From assembly GCA_023512435.1 (NCBI GenBank), contig JAILZP010000022.1, positions 1 to 54,535 of the forward strand: a stretch of DNA of 54,535 bases, given 5' to 3'. The notes under the pieces were generated by a model, which was not told the DNA's origin, did not search any database, and saw only the letters and a program-made list of their open reading frames with translations. Each line of letters starts with the position of its first letter. The first letter of the stretch is position 1. This document shows, piece after piece, positions 35,301 through 43,652 of this stretch. This stretch comes from Peptococcaceae bacterium (GTDB lineage: Bacteria > Bacillota > Desulfotomaculia > Desulfotomaculales > Desulfocucumaceae). The translations under genes were made by a program, and so were the position numbers.

Positions 35301-37250
35301 CTAATCCGGCGAAATGCCCAGTTCGGCGCAACGGTTCCGGTCCGGCCTTCCCGAATCGTCCCACTTCATGGCCCGGAAGAAGTCCCGGCGCATGGTTTCC
35401 AGGTCCACGGTGACGCCGGAAGTGGGGCCTCTTTCAAAGGGGGGCCTGCCCAGAGCCCGGTCCGGCAGGGTGAAGGAACCCGGGTCGATTCCCTCGCGCA
35501 GGTTGAACAACTGCCGCATGGTGAGTATCCGCTCCCCGGTTTCCAGCAGTTCGTCGTCGGTCACGTCCCACCCGGCGGCGGCGTTCACCATCTCGGAGTA
35601 GGGAAGGGTGCCGAGGAAGGCCGAAAACTGGCACAGGCCCAGGCAGTTGAGAACCTGGGCGGCCTTGGCGAAATAGGCCTGGGCCTCCCCCTTTCCGGCG
35701 TACCGGTATTTGACCGTTTTGGACAGGTTATACTCACCGAAAAGGGGCGGCGAACCGGCGTCCACGAAATTCGCGGCCCCGGCGGTGTGCCTGCCCGGGG
35801 TGGCGTCCACCACGTAGGTGGTGCCGTATGAAGGAAGGTACTTGGGGTCGTGCATGGGCAGTTCCTGCCCGCCGCAGTGCATGGCGAATTCGCCGCTTCC
35901 CCGGCCTATTGACTCCGCTGCCCGGGCCACGCCGCCGGCCAGTATGTCTCCCAGCCCCCGGCGCAGGCCGATGTCCCGGACGAGGGCGATGGCGGCGTCC
36001 GCATCTCCCCAGCGGAGGTCCAGGCCGCCGCAGTCTCCGGGCCCGATGAGGCCCTTTTCGAAGCACTCCATGGCAAAGGCCACCGCGGCGCCGGCGGAAA
36101 TGGCGTCCAGTCCCAGCCGGTTGCACAGGTCGTTCAGCTTGATGATGGACTCGTAATTGTCGTTCAGTATGTTGCTGCCGAACACCGCCGCGGTCTCGTA
36201 CTCCGGCCGGTGGGCCTCCTCCACCCGGTATTTTCCTTCTTTCACGGACACCAGGGCTCCGCAGCCCAGGGGACAGCCGGCGCAGCGGTATTTCTTGATC
36301 TCGTATGGGGCCGCCGAACGGTCGCTGATTTTGCCCGACCTGTCCCAGGGAAAGTCGAACATGCCCACACCGCTCCAGTTCTTTACCGGGGCGTCGCCGC
36401 CCTCCACCGATATGGCGGTGGCCGCGCCGGTGCCGTAGTTGCGCAGGGAATTCATCACCTGCCTGACGGTGGGCTTGAAGAAAACTTTTCTTCTCAGCAG
36501 GAAGGGCAAAACCCGCTGCGCGAAAATATCGGTGACAAATCTCTCGGTTTTGCCGAATTCATGCTTCAGGGGGGCCGAAATCACCATGTTGACTTTTTTC
36601 AGCAGGCCGGGACTGGCCGCGGTCACCTTGCCCGACCCTTTCAGGGCCAGCGCCTTCAGCTTTTTGGATCCCATCACCGCCCCCAGACCCGACCTGGCCG
36701 CAGCCCTGCCCCTGTCGTTTATGATGGCGGCAATCAGGGCCAGATTTTCACCCGCGGGCCCGATGGAGGCAATTTTAAAGCCGGATCCCAGCTCACGTCC
36801 CAGGACATTTTCGGTCTCCACGGTATCCAGGCCCCAGAGGCGGGAGGCATCCCTTATTTCCACCGTCTCGTCTTTAATGTAAAGGTACACCGGCCTTTCG
36901 GACACGCCCCGGACAAATATGCCGTCATAGCCGCAGCGCTTTATTTCCGGCGACAGGCTGCCGCCGCTGTTGGCATCGCCCCACCCGCCGGTGAGCGGGG
37001 ATTTGCCAACCACCATGTATCTCCCTGAGAAAAGGGCGGGCGTCCCCGTCAGCAGGCCGGGCAGAAATCCCAGTATGTTGTCCGGACCCAGGGGATCAGC
37101 CCCGGCGGGCTGTCTTTCGAGAAGGACCTTCACCCCCAGCCCGTACCCCCCCAGCACCCGGCGGTAGACCCCGGGATCGACTTCCTCCCGGCGGATTTCA
37201 CCGGTGCCCAGGTCCACCCAGAGAATCTTTCCGCAGTAACAGTGACTCAT
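35301..37250 (-). CDS. aor: Aldehyde:ferredoxin oxidoreductase (tungsten enzyme)
   Basis: ATG at 37250 after GGAGGG. The product is 649 residues, slightly longer than typical AORs. The N-terminal domain shows L-G-T-G-E-I, G-G-Y-G-L-G-V-K and S-P-L-T-G-G-W-G-D-A-N-S-G-G. The [4Fe-4S] cysteines fall in C-A-G-C-P-L-G-C (near residue 320) and N-C-L-G-L-C (near 535). It oxidises aldehydes to acids and reduces ferredoxin using tungstopterin. Neighbours include a PLP-type C-C lyase that could produce the aldehyde, and a MoaD-like protein. The natural aldehyde is not known. Confidence 0.94.
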   Translation of the reverse strand: MSHCYCGKILWVDLGTGEIRREEVDPGVYRRVLGGYGLGVKVLLERQPAGADPLGPDNILGFLPGLLTGTPALFSGRYMVVGKSPLTGGWGDANSGGSLSPEIKRCGYDGIFVRGVSERPVYLYIKDETVEIRDASRLWGLDTVETENVLGRELGSGFKIASIGPAGENLALIAAIINDRGRAAARSGLGAVMGSKKLKALALKGSGKVTAASPGLLKKVNMVISAPLKHEFGKTERFVTDIFAQRVLPFLLRRKVFFKPTVRQVMNSLRNYGTGAATAISVEGGDAPVKNWSGVGMFDFPWDRSGKISDRSAAPYEIKKYRCAGCPLGCGALVSVKEGKYRVEEAHRPEYETAAVFGSNILNDNYESIIKLNDLCNRLGLDAISAGAAVAFAMECFEKGLIGPGDCGGLDLRWGDADAAIALVRDIGLRRGLGDILAGGVARAAESIGRGSGEFAMHCGGQELPMHDPKYLPSYGTTYVVDATPGRHTAGAANFVDAGSPPLFGEYNLSKTVKYRYAGKGEAQAYFAKAAQVLNCLGLCQFSAFLGTLPYSEMVNAAAGWDVTDDELLETGERILTMRQLFNLREGIDPGSFTLPDRALGRPPFERGPTSGVTVDLETMRRDFFRAMKWDDSGRPDRNRCAELGISPD

Positions 37251-37274
37251 TTTTCCCTCCAGTGGCCGCCGGTA

Positions 37275-38204
37275 TCAGGTCATGTGCTTTTTCCACAGTT
37301 TTAGCTGGTCCAGGAGCAGGGCCTGCCTTTTTTCCATGACCTCGGCCGCCCGGCCGCCTTCGTAATTGAAAAATCCCCGGCCGCTTTTGACGCCGAGGTG
37401 CCCCTCCCGGACCTTTTCGGTGACCTCCGGGGGCACGCCGGTGTCGTTGCAAAGGTCGGGGAAGATTACGCCGTAGGCCATGGCCACGGTGTCCAGGCCG
37501 ATGTAGTCCATGGTGTCGAACATGCCCTGCCAGGCCGACTTGAACCCTATGGCGGCCGTGACGGCGGTGTCCACGTCTTCAGGCCCCACGATGCCCCGGT
37601 TAATCAGGTGCAGGGCTTCCCTGGCCATGGCCGTCTGCAGCCGGTTGACCAGGAAGCCGAGCACGAAGCCCTTCACCACGATGGGCTTTTTGCCGCACCT
37701 CACCAGCTCCCCTTTCAGCCAGTCAACCGCCCCTTTATCGGTGCGGCCGGATATGACCAGCTCCACAAGGGGGATGATCGGCGGAGGGTTGAAAAAGTGG
37801 CACACAAAAAACTTGCCCGGCCGGAAATCGGGGAATATTTCGGGGAGGGGCAGGGAAGAGGTATTGCTGACGATTACCGCGTCCTCCGGGCACAGCCTGT
37901 CCAGTTCGCTGAAAAGGGCCTGCTTTATGTCCGGCCTTTCGGGAACGGCTTCAACCACCAGCCTTGATCCTTCCACCGCCTGCCCCAGCGAGGTGGTGAC
38001 GGAAAGCAGGGGCATGTACTTTTCTTCCCCGTTTTCCAGGATGCCTTTCTCGTGCATCAGGGCAATGCTTTTCCGGATTGACTCCGCGCCTTCCCCGAGG
38101 GCCTTTTCGCTGATATCTTGCAGGGCCACCTCGTGCCCCCCGGTCATGAATACCTGGGCAATCCCGGGGCCCATTACCCCGGATCCGATAACCGCTACTT
38201 TCAT
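37275..38204 (-). CDS. 3-hydroxyacyl-CoA dehydrogenase family protein
   Basis: ATG at 38204. The product is 309 residues. The NAD-binding motif G-S-G-V-M-G-P-G starts at residue 8. The catalytic-type H-F-F-N-P-P stretch and a C-terminal helical domain with F-L-V-N-R-L and G-V-K-S-G-R-G-F-F-N-Y fit the 3-hydroxybutyryl-CoA dehydrogenase / L-gulonate dehydrogenase superfamily. The exact substrate cannot be told from sequence. No thiolase or acyl-CoA dehydrogenase is adjacent, so a free hydroxy acid is as likely as a CoA ester. It is 24 nt upstream of AOR in the operon. Confidence 0.82.
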   Translation of the reverse strand: MKVAVIGSGVMGPGIAQVFMTGGHEVALQDISEKALGEGAESIRKSIALMHEKGILENGEEKYMPLLSVTTSLGQAVEGSRLVVEAVPERPDIKQALFSELDRLCPEDAVIVSNTSSLPLPEIFPDFRPGKFFVCHFFNPPPIIPLVELVISGRTDKGAVDWLKGELVRCGKKPIVVKGFVLGFLVNRLQTAMAREALHLINRGIVGPEDVDTAVTAAIGFKSAWQGMFDTMDYIGLDTVAMAYGVIFPDLCNDTGVPPEVTEKVREGHLGVKSGRGFFNYEGGRAAEVMEKRQALLLDQLKLWKKHMT

Positions 38205-38240
38205 TATTCCATCACCCTTCCGCGTATATTTTTTTTCTTG

Positions 38241-39500
38241 CTACATTCCGGCGCCGGGATCAGCCTCGATGAAGTCCTGCATTTCACGGTGGCGGGTTTC
38301 GGGCAGGAACAGGAGTATCAGCAGGACTGCAAGCACCGGCGACAGGGCCATCACGGACACGGCGTTGGCCACGCCGCCCAGGGGAACGGCCAGGGACCCC
38401 ACCATGGCGGGGGCCGCCACCTGGCCCAGGCGGCCGATGATATTGTTCCCCCAGGCGGTGGCGTTGGCCCTTATGGCCGTCGGGAAAAGCTCGTTGGTGA
38501 AGGAGGCCCCGATTACCGTGAAAACTCCGATGAAGAACGTGGCGACAATCAGGAACACCGCCACCAAGGCAAAGGAAACGGCCTGGAAGGCGCAGATGAT
38601 GAACGCTGACCCGCCCAGCAGGAATATGGCCGCCGTGGGTTTCCGGCCTATGGCGTCCAGCAGTTTTCCGGCCACGAAGTATCCCGTGAGCCCCAGCGTG
38701 TATGCCAGGGCGGTGGTGAGCCCCACCCTTGCCTCGTTCCATCCCAGTTCGTTGACGGCGTGGTAGGAGAAGAAATTCTGGCCGGTTATGTAACAGAAAT
38801 ACAGCAACACCCAGAGCAGGGAAACCACGGCCATGTATCTGGTGTACGGCGGCTTCCAGGCCGCGAAAAAGCCGGGCCCTTTTGCGGATGTTTCCCTGGT
38901 TTTCCGGAACCTCTCGGTCTCGTGGAAGTTCCTGGCAAGGAAGAAAACCACAAGCAGAGGAAAGGCGCCGATAACATACAGCCCCCGCCATCCGAACCCC
39001 AAATTGGCCGTCAGGGGCATGCACAGGGCCGGGAATATGGCCCCGATGGCGGCCGCGGCCTGGAACAGCCCCAGGGCGCGCCCCCTCAAATCAACGGAAA
39101 ATTCCTCGGCGATGATGATAAAGCCCACTGCCCAGACCGCCACCAGGAAGGTCCTGGCAATAAACTGGCACAGGGCGAACAGGGGCATGTTGGGGGTAAA
39201 GGCGGTGGCCAGGCTTAGAGCGGAGTAGAGTACCACGGACCACAGAAAAACCGGCTTGCGGCCGACCCGGTCCCCCATCCTGACCACGAAAAAGGCCAGC
39301 AGTGTGCCGACGGCTATGACTGACAGCATGAAACCGGCGGATTTGGTGTCTATTCCCAGGTCCCGGGTGATAAAGGGCAGGGCCAGGTTGACCGTCGAAA
39401 AATCAAATCCTTCAAAAAAGGCTCCCAGCATGATCAGCGGGAATACCTGCTTTTGCCTCGTGGTCAGGCGGAACTTCGCCTTTTCTGCTTCCGCAGCCAT
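38241..39500 (-). CDS. MFS transporter (sugar/organic-acid symporter group)
   Basis: ATG at 39500 after GGAGGG. The product is 419 residues with 12 predicted membrane helices in two halves. The MFS loop motif appears as V-R-M-G-D-R-V-G-R-K-P after helix 2 and G-R-K-P-T-A in the second half. F-F-E-G-F-D-F-S-T-V-N-L-A-L-P in helix 1 is like the aromatic-acid and metabolite:H+ symporter groups. Location between the PLP lyase and dehydrogenase genes suggests it imports the substrate of this locus, probably a small anion. Confidence 0.88.
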   Translation of the reverse strand: MAAEAEKAKFRLTTRQKQVFPLIMLGAFFEGFDFSTVNLALPFITRDLGIDTKSAGFMLSVIAVGTLLAFFVVRMGDRVGRKPVFLWSVVLYSALSLATAFTPNMPLFALCQFIARTFLVAVWAVGFIIIAEEFSVDLRGRALGLFQAAAAIGAIFPALCMPLTANLGFGWRGLYVIGAFPLLVVFFLARNFHETERFRKTRETSAKGPGFFAAWKPPYTRYMAVVSLLWVLLYFCYITGQNFFSYHAVNELGWNEARVGLTTALAYTLGLTGYFVAGKLLDAIGRKPTAAIFLLGGSAFIICAFQAVSFALVAVFLIVATFFIGVFTVIGASFTNELFPTAIRANATAWGNNIIGRLGQVAAPAMVGSLAVPLGGVANAVSVMALSPVLAVLLILLFLPETRHREMQDFIEADPGAGM

Positions 39501-39560
39501 GTCTATCCCTCCCGGAATTAAAATCTTGCGCGGCCCGGCGGCCGTGATGTCCTGAACCGG

Positions 39561-40895
39561 TTATTTTGCGCTCATCAGGTCGTCCATGAAGTTCAGCACG
39601 AAATCTTTTATAACGCCCCGGTCGGGCAGCGTGCCCAACATGCCGTACATGGCCGCGGTTCCCTCCGGGACGGCGGACGTGTTTTCCGCCACGGCCCGGG
39701 CGCACTCCCTGAGGTCCGAGAGGAAAAGGCCGGCGATTTTTTCGTGGGCCGGGGTGACCATCATGTGCAGGCAGGGAGGCCTTTGCTGGCGGTCGAGGCG
39801 CCAGCCGCGGGCGTCCATGGCGTCGCCCAGGGCATAGATGTCGAAGCTGTCGGAGGCGAAGGCGAAAACGCTCATGTCGGGCCTGCCCAGCACACGCAGG
39901 CCGGGGATGGAATTGATTCCTTCCATCAATTTTTTCGCGGTTTTCATGATGGTGTCCGCAAGGCGCAGGTATCCCTCCTCCCCGAGGTGCTTCATCACCG
40001 CCCAGGCCGCGGCGAAGGAACCTCCGGGTCTGGTTCCGGTCATGGTGGGGTGGGCGTATATTCCCCCGGACCAGTCGGTGAAAACGTAAAACTGGTGCCT
40101 GCGGAGACTTTTGTCCCTGTATATGACGGTGGATGCGCCCTTGGCGGCGAACCCGTACTTGTGCACGTCGGCCGAGATGGAGGTTACCCCGGGCACCCGG
40201 AGATCAAAATCGGGCACCGGGTAGCCCAGTTTGCGCACGAAGGGCAGCAGAAAACCGCCCAGGCACGCGTCCACGTGGAACCCGATTCCCTTTTCCATGG
40301 CCAGGGCGGCCAGGTCCTTGATGGGGTCGATCACCCCATGGGGATATGAGGGCGCGGAACCAACCATCAGTATGGTATTGTCGTTGACTGCGTCCCGCAT
40401 TGCCCCGGCGTCCGCCCGGAAGTCCGTCCCCACGGGAATCCTTACCGCCTTAACGCCGAAGTAATGGGCGGCCTTGTAAAAGGCGGGGTGGGCTGTTTCC
40501 GGCAGCACCATCTCCGGGGAGGATATTTCCGGGTGTTCATCCCTGGCTTTGTCCCGGTACGTTTTCACCGCCATCATGATGCTTTCGGTGCCGCAGGAGG
40601 TCATTGTTCCGGCGGCTTCGGGCCCGCCTCCCAGCATGTCTGCGGTCATGGCCACCACTTCGGTTTCGAATTTCCTTAGACTGGGAAAGGCCCCGGGGTT
40701 GAGTCCGTTCTCTGCGATGAACATGGTGTACGCTTTTTTGATCAGATCTTCAACCTCTTCTCCCGCATAATAAACGAGGCTCCACGTCCTTCCGCCCCTC
40801 CAGTCGGCGTCGTGCGCGCGCAGGCCGCTCATTTCCTCTAATATTTGCCTGCCCGGCGTTCCCCTGGCGGGAAGCCTTATTGCCGGTCCTGTCAT
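39561..40895 (-). CDS. PLP-dependent lyase/decarboxylase, sphingosine-1-phosphate lyase-like
   Basis: ATG at 40895, with AAAGGAGG (40909-40902) 6 nt upstream. The longer frame to 40967 runs into the operator region. The product is 444 residues, fold type I. T-S-C-G-T-E-S-I binds the PLP phosphate, H207/D209 (F-H-V-D-A-C-L-G-G-F) and the Schiff-base lysine K246 (S-A-D-V-H-K-Y-G-F-A-A-K-G) are intact, and Y-A-H-P-T-M-T-G-T-R-P-G-G is the lyase-type active loop. These match S1P lyases, which split 2-amino-3-hydroxy compounds into an aldehyde and an amine. Group II decarboxylase activity is the alternative. Confidence 0.82.
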   Translation of the reverse strand: MTGPAIRLPARGTPGRQILEEMSGLRAHDADWRGGRTWSLVYYAGEEVEDLIKKAYTMFIAENGLNPGAFPSLRKFETEVVAMTADMLGGGPEAAGTMTSCGTESIMMAVKTYRDKARDEHPEISSPEMVLPETAHPAFYKAAHYFGVKAVRIPVGTDFRADAGAMRDAVNDNTILMVGSAPSYPHGVIDPIKDLAALAMEKGIGFHVDACLGGFLLPFVRKLGYPVPDFDLRVPGVTSISADVHKYGFAAKGASTVIYRDKSLRRHQFYVFTDWSGGIYAHPTMTGTRPGGSFAAAWAVMKHLGEEGYLRLADTIMKTAKKLMEGINSIPGLRVLGRPDMSVFAFASDSFDIYALGDAMDARGWRLDRQQRPPCLHMMVTPAHEKIAGLFLSDLRECARAVAENTSAVPEGTAAMYGMLGTLPDRGVIKDFVLNFMDDLMSAK

Positions 40896-40960
40896 AATTG
40901 GCCTCCTTTCTTGTTTGAACAGAGTCTGAAATGCACAAGCCCCCGGAAGTTCAGTACAAT

Positions 40961-40974
40961 TGAACACGTGTTCA
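40961..40974. promoter_or_regulatory. Perfect palindrome, candidate IclR operator 1
   Basis: TGAACACGTGTTCA is a perfect 14-bp palindrome in the divergent promoter region, 66 bp before the PLP lyase start. It shares the TGAAC half-site with the site at 41079. Confidence 0.65.
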
Positions 40975-41037
40975 TATTTTGTTAAATTTATGCTATCATA
41001 GAAATAATGTTAAAACAATATTAACTGCAAAAAATCA

Positions 41038-41066
41038 TTGACATGAAATCACGCCGGTGGTAGCAT
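41038..41066 (+). promoter_or_regulatory. Promoter for the ThDP enzyme operon
   Basis: TTGACA (41038-41043), 17 bp, TAGCAT (41061-41066). The weak -10 fits a regulated promoter. The predicted start point lies next to the inverted repeat at 41079. Confidence 0.55.
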
Positions 41067-41078
41067 TTGACTAAGAAT

Positions 41079-41096
41079 ACTGAACATTGATTCAGT
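41079..41096. promoter_or_regulatory. Inverted repeat, candidate IclR operator 2
   Basis: ACTGAA and TTCAGT arms with a 6-bp spacer, overlapping the predicted start of the plus-strand operon. A further CTGAAC half-site follows at 41101. Confidence 0.55.
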
Positions 41097-41148
41097 CATG
41101 CTGAACAAAAGGAGCCTGGCTGTTATCTAATTTGGAAGGAGGGTCACG

Positions 41149-42795
41149 GTGAAGAGTCGAAAGTACAATGGCGGGTCTCTGGTTGCCGAGGTCTTAAAAA
41201 GGGAAGGGGTGAAATACGTATTCGGCCTGGCCGGGGGACACATCTACCCGATGATGGAGGCATGCGAGGAAAGGGGCATACGTTTTATAGGCGTGCGCCA
41301 CGAGATGAACGCAGCCTTCATGGCCGAGGGGTGGGCGCTGACCACCGGGACCGTGGGGGTATGCACGGGCACCGCTGGGCCGGGGTTCACCAACCTGGTG
41401 ACCGGCCTGGCCAACTCCTCGAACGGCGGATTTCCCGTTTTCTGCATTGCCGGGAAGGCCAGGATAACCGAGAATGACCGGAACGAACTGCAGGACTTCA
41501 ACCAGATCGACATGGTGAAGCACATAACCAAGCACTCCAGGTCGGTGAGCGAAGCGCACCGGATACCGGAGTACGTGGGCCGGGCCATGGCGTATTGCTC
41601 CACCGGCCGGCCGGGGCCGGTGTACCTGGAGATACCCAGGGACCTGATGGAGAAAGACGTTGAGGCCGCCGAGGCGGAGTTCCAGGAGACGTACCGGGCG
41701 GCCGGCGCGCCGGCGGGGGATCCCGCCGGCATAGAGGCGGCGGTAAAGATGTTGGGAGAGGCCCGGAAGCCTGTGGTCATCGCCGGCGGCGGGGTCTGGT
41801 GGTCCCAGGCCCAGCGGGAGCTGGAAGAGTTTGTGGAAAAAACCGGGATACCCGTGTTTACCCGGAACGCCGCCAGGGGGGCGGTTCCCGATACCCACGG
41901 GCTGTGCATGGGTATAGCCGCGTCGGGGAGCCCGGTGCTTCGCATGGCCCTTGCCGAAGCCGACCTGGCCCTGGTGGTGGGCACCAGGACCGGGTACACC
42001 ATGACCCGGGACGTATTTCCCAGGTCCCTTAAAATAATCAGGATCGACATCGACCCGGCCCAGCTGACCGACCAGCTGGACGTCACGCTGGGGATCGTGG
42101 GGGACGCCCGGATGGTGCTGAGGCAGCTTGCCGACGCCGCGGACAGTACCGCCCATACGGAATGGGTGGAACACCTGAGAGGGATAAAAAACAACCTCAT
42201 TTCGGCGGCCATGCCCCTGGCTATGTCCGATCAGTTTCCCATTCATCCCATGCGCCTGATGTTTGAAATACTGAAAAGGGTGGACCCGGACACAGTGGTG
42301 GTCATTGACGGGGGCGACGCCGCCAAGTGGGGCAACCTGGTCCTGCCGGCCACCGGTCCCGGGCAGTATCCCGGCATAATCAGCACCAGCTTCGGCCCCC
42401 TGGGGGTGGGAATCCCCTATGCCATGGCCGCAAAGCTGGCCCACCCGGACAAGAGGGTTATCCTGCTGACCGGCGACGGGGCTTTCGGGTACGGGGCCAT
42501 GGAGTACGACACGGCCGTCCGTTACGGCATTCCCTTTACCACGGTGATACTGAACGACAGGTGCTGGGGAATGATCAAACGGTCTGAGGCCAGAAAGACA
42601 TCGGATGAGAAGGAATTTGTGGGGCTGGACCTGGTGGAGACGAGGTATGACAAGGTGGTGGAGGCCCTGGGCGGATACGGGGAACACGTCACCCAACCCG
42701 GGGACATCGGTCCGGCCATAGACCGCACCCTGGCTTCGGGGAAGCCGGCCTGCGTCAACGTGATGACCGATCCCGGCATCGGTCCCCTTTTGTAA
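41149..42795 (+). CDS. ThDP-dependent enzyme of the acetolactate synthase superfamily
   Basis: GTG at 41149 after GGAAGGAGGG. The product is 548 residues with the three ThDP-enzyme domains. The activating glutamate is E52 (V-R-H-E-M-N-A-A-F), and the ThDP/Mg motif begins G-D-G-A-F-G-Y-G near residue 442 and ends in N-D. G-G-D-A-A-K-W-G and the overall pattern suggest a 2-hydroxyacyl-CoA lyase, oxalyl-CoA decarboxylase or carboligase relative rather than a biosynthetic acetolactate synthase. No small regulatory subunit is nearby. It leads an operon with IclR and a dehydrogenase, divergent from the lyase/AOR operon. The reaction is unknown. Confidence 0.85.
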   Translation: MKSRKYNGGSLVAEVLKREGVKYVFGLAGGHIYPMMEACEERGIRFIGVRHEMNAAFMAEGWALTTGTVGVCTGTAGPGFTNLVTGLANSSNGGFPVFCIAGKARITENDRNELQDFNQIDMVKHITKHSRSVSEAHRIPEYVGRAMAYCSTGRPGPVYLEIPRDLMEKDVEAAEAEFQETYRAAGAPAGDPAGIEAAVKMLGEARKPVVIAGGGVWWSQAQRELEEFVEKTGIPVFTRNAARGAVPDTHGLCMGIAASGSPVLRMALAEADLALVVGTRTGYTMTRDVFPRSLKIIRIDIDPAQLTDQLDVTLGIVGDARMVLRQLADAADSTAHTEWVEHLRGIKNNLISAAMPLAMSDQFPIHPMRLMFEILKRVDPDTVVVIDGGDAAKWGNLVLPATGPGQYPGIISTSFGPLGVGIPYAMAAKLAHPDKRVILLTGDGAFGYGAMEYDTAVRYGIPFTTVILNDRCWGMIKRSEARKTSDEKEFVGLDLVETRYDKVVEALGGYGEHVTQPGDIGPAIDRTLASGKPACVNVMTDPGIGPLL

Positions 42796-42828
42796 TGCGT
42801 GATGAATGGTCATATGGAGGCTGTAAAC

Positions 42829-43602
42829 TTGGAGAACGGGACTAAAGAGTCCAGGGTGCGTTCGGTGGCCAGGGCGCTGGCCATACTGAAGTGTTTTATA
42901 AAGCCCCCTCATCAGTACGGGATTACCGAATTGAGCGGGATGCTGAAGCTTTCCAAGGGCACTGTCCACCTGCTGGTAAAAACCCTTGAAGATGAAGGAT
43001 TTCTGGAGCAGGTGGAGGAGACCAGGAAGTACCGTGTCGGGCCGACGGCCTATGAACTTGGGGCGGCCGCATTGGGTGAATTGCGCATTCCGTCTCGAAT
43101 CCACCTGCAGCACTTGAGCTACGAACTTTCGATGCCGTGTTACCTGGCTATAAATATCGGGAACAAGGCGGTGCTCATCGAAAAAGCGGAGCCTGTGAAC
43201 CCCTTCATGGTGGTGATGCAAATCGGGGCGGTCCTGCCCTACCACACCACCTCCATGGGGAAAATACTCCTGGCATACACCTCCGCGGAAAACCGGGATC
43301 AGTTGATCAACCACACGGACCTTCCGGCCCTGACCCCCAACACCATAACCAGCCGGGAACTGCTGAAGAAGGAAATAGAAGAGGTGGAAAAGCAGGGATA
43401 CGCGTTAGACCGGGAAGAAACCCTGCCGGGCGTTTTCTGCCTGGCCGTTCCGGTATGGGACGGAACCGGCAGGGTGATCGCCGCCCTCTCGTTGGTGGCG
43501 CCTTCCACCGCCCTGAATAAAGACAACTACTGGCAGTATTTGCCGGCATTGAAAAAATACTCCAGCCTGATCACCAAGGACATGACATTTATGAAAAACT
43601 AG
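42829..43602 (+). CDS. IclR-family transcriptional regulator
   Basis: The TTG at 42829 is chosen because GGAGG (42816-42820) is 8 nt upstream; the in-frame GTG at 42799 has no binding site. The product is 257 residues. The N-terminal winged helix (S-V-A-R-A-L-A-I-L-K-C-F, G-I-T-E-L-S-G-M-L-K-L-S-K-G-T-V-H) is followed by the IclR effector domain (L-P-Y-H-T-T-S-M-G-K-I-L-L-A, A-L-D-R-E-E-T-L-P-G-V-F-C-L-A-V-P-V). It probably binds the TGAAC palindromes between the divergent operons. The effector is likely a substrate or intermediate of this locus. Confidence 0.93.
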   Translation: MENGTKESRVRSVARALAILKCFIKPPHQYGITELSGMLKLSKGTVHLLVKTLEDEGFLEQVEETRKYRVGPTAYELGAAALGELRIPSRIHLQHLSYELSMPCYLAINIGNKAVLIEKAEPVNPFMVVMQIGAVLPYHTTSMGKILLAYTSAENRDQLINHTDLPALTPNTITSRELLKKEIEEVEKQGYALDREETLPGVFCLAVPVWDGTGRVIAALSLVAPSTALNKDNYWQYLPALKKYSSLITKDMTFMKN

Positions 43603-43652
43603 GGGCGGACGTTACCCCCGTATTGATGAAGCGGCTATGGGAGTGGTTCATA

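Noticed and set aside
41194-43314. 706-codon minus-strand frame over the ThDP and IclR genes
   Set aside because: It is antisense to two recognisable proteins and its translation is His/Gly/Pro-rich without motifs.
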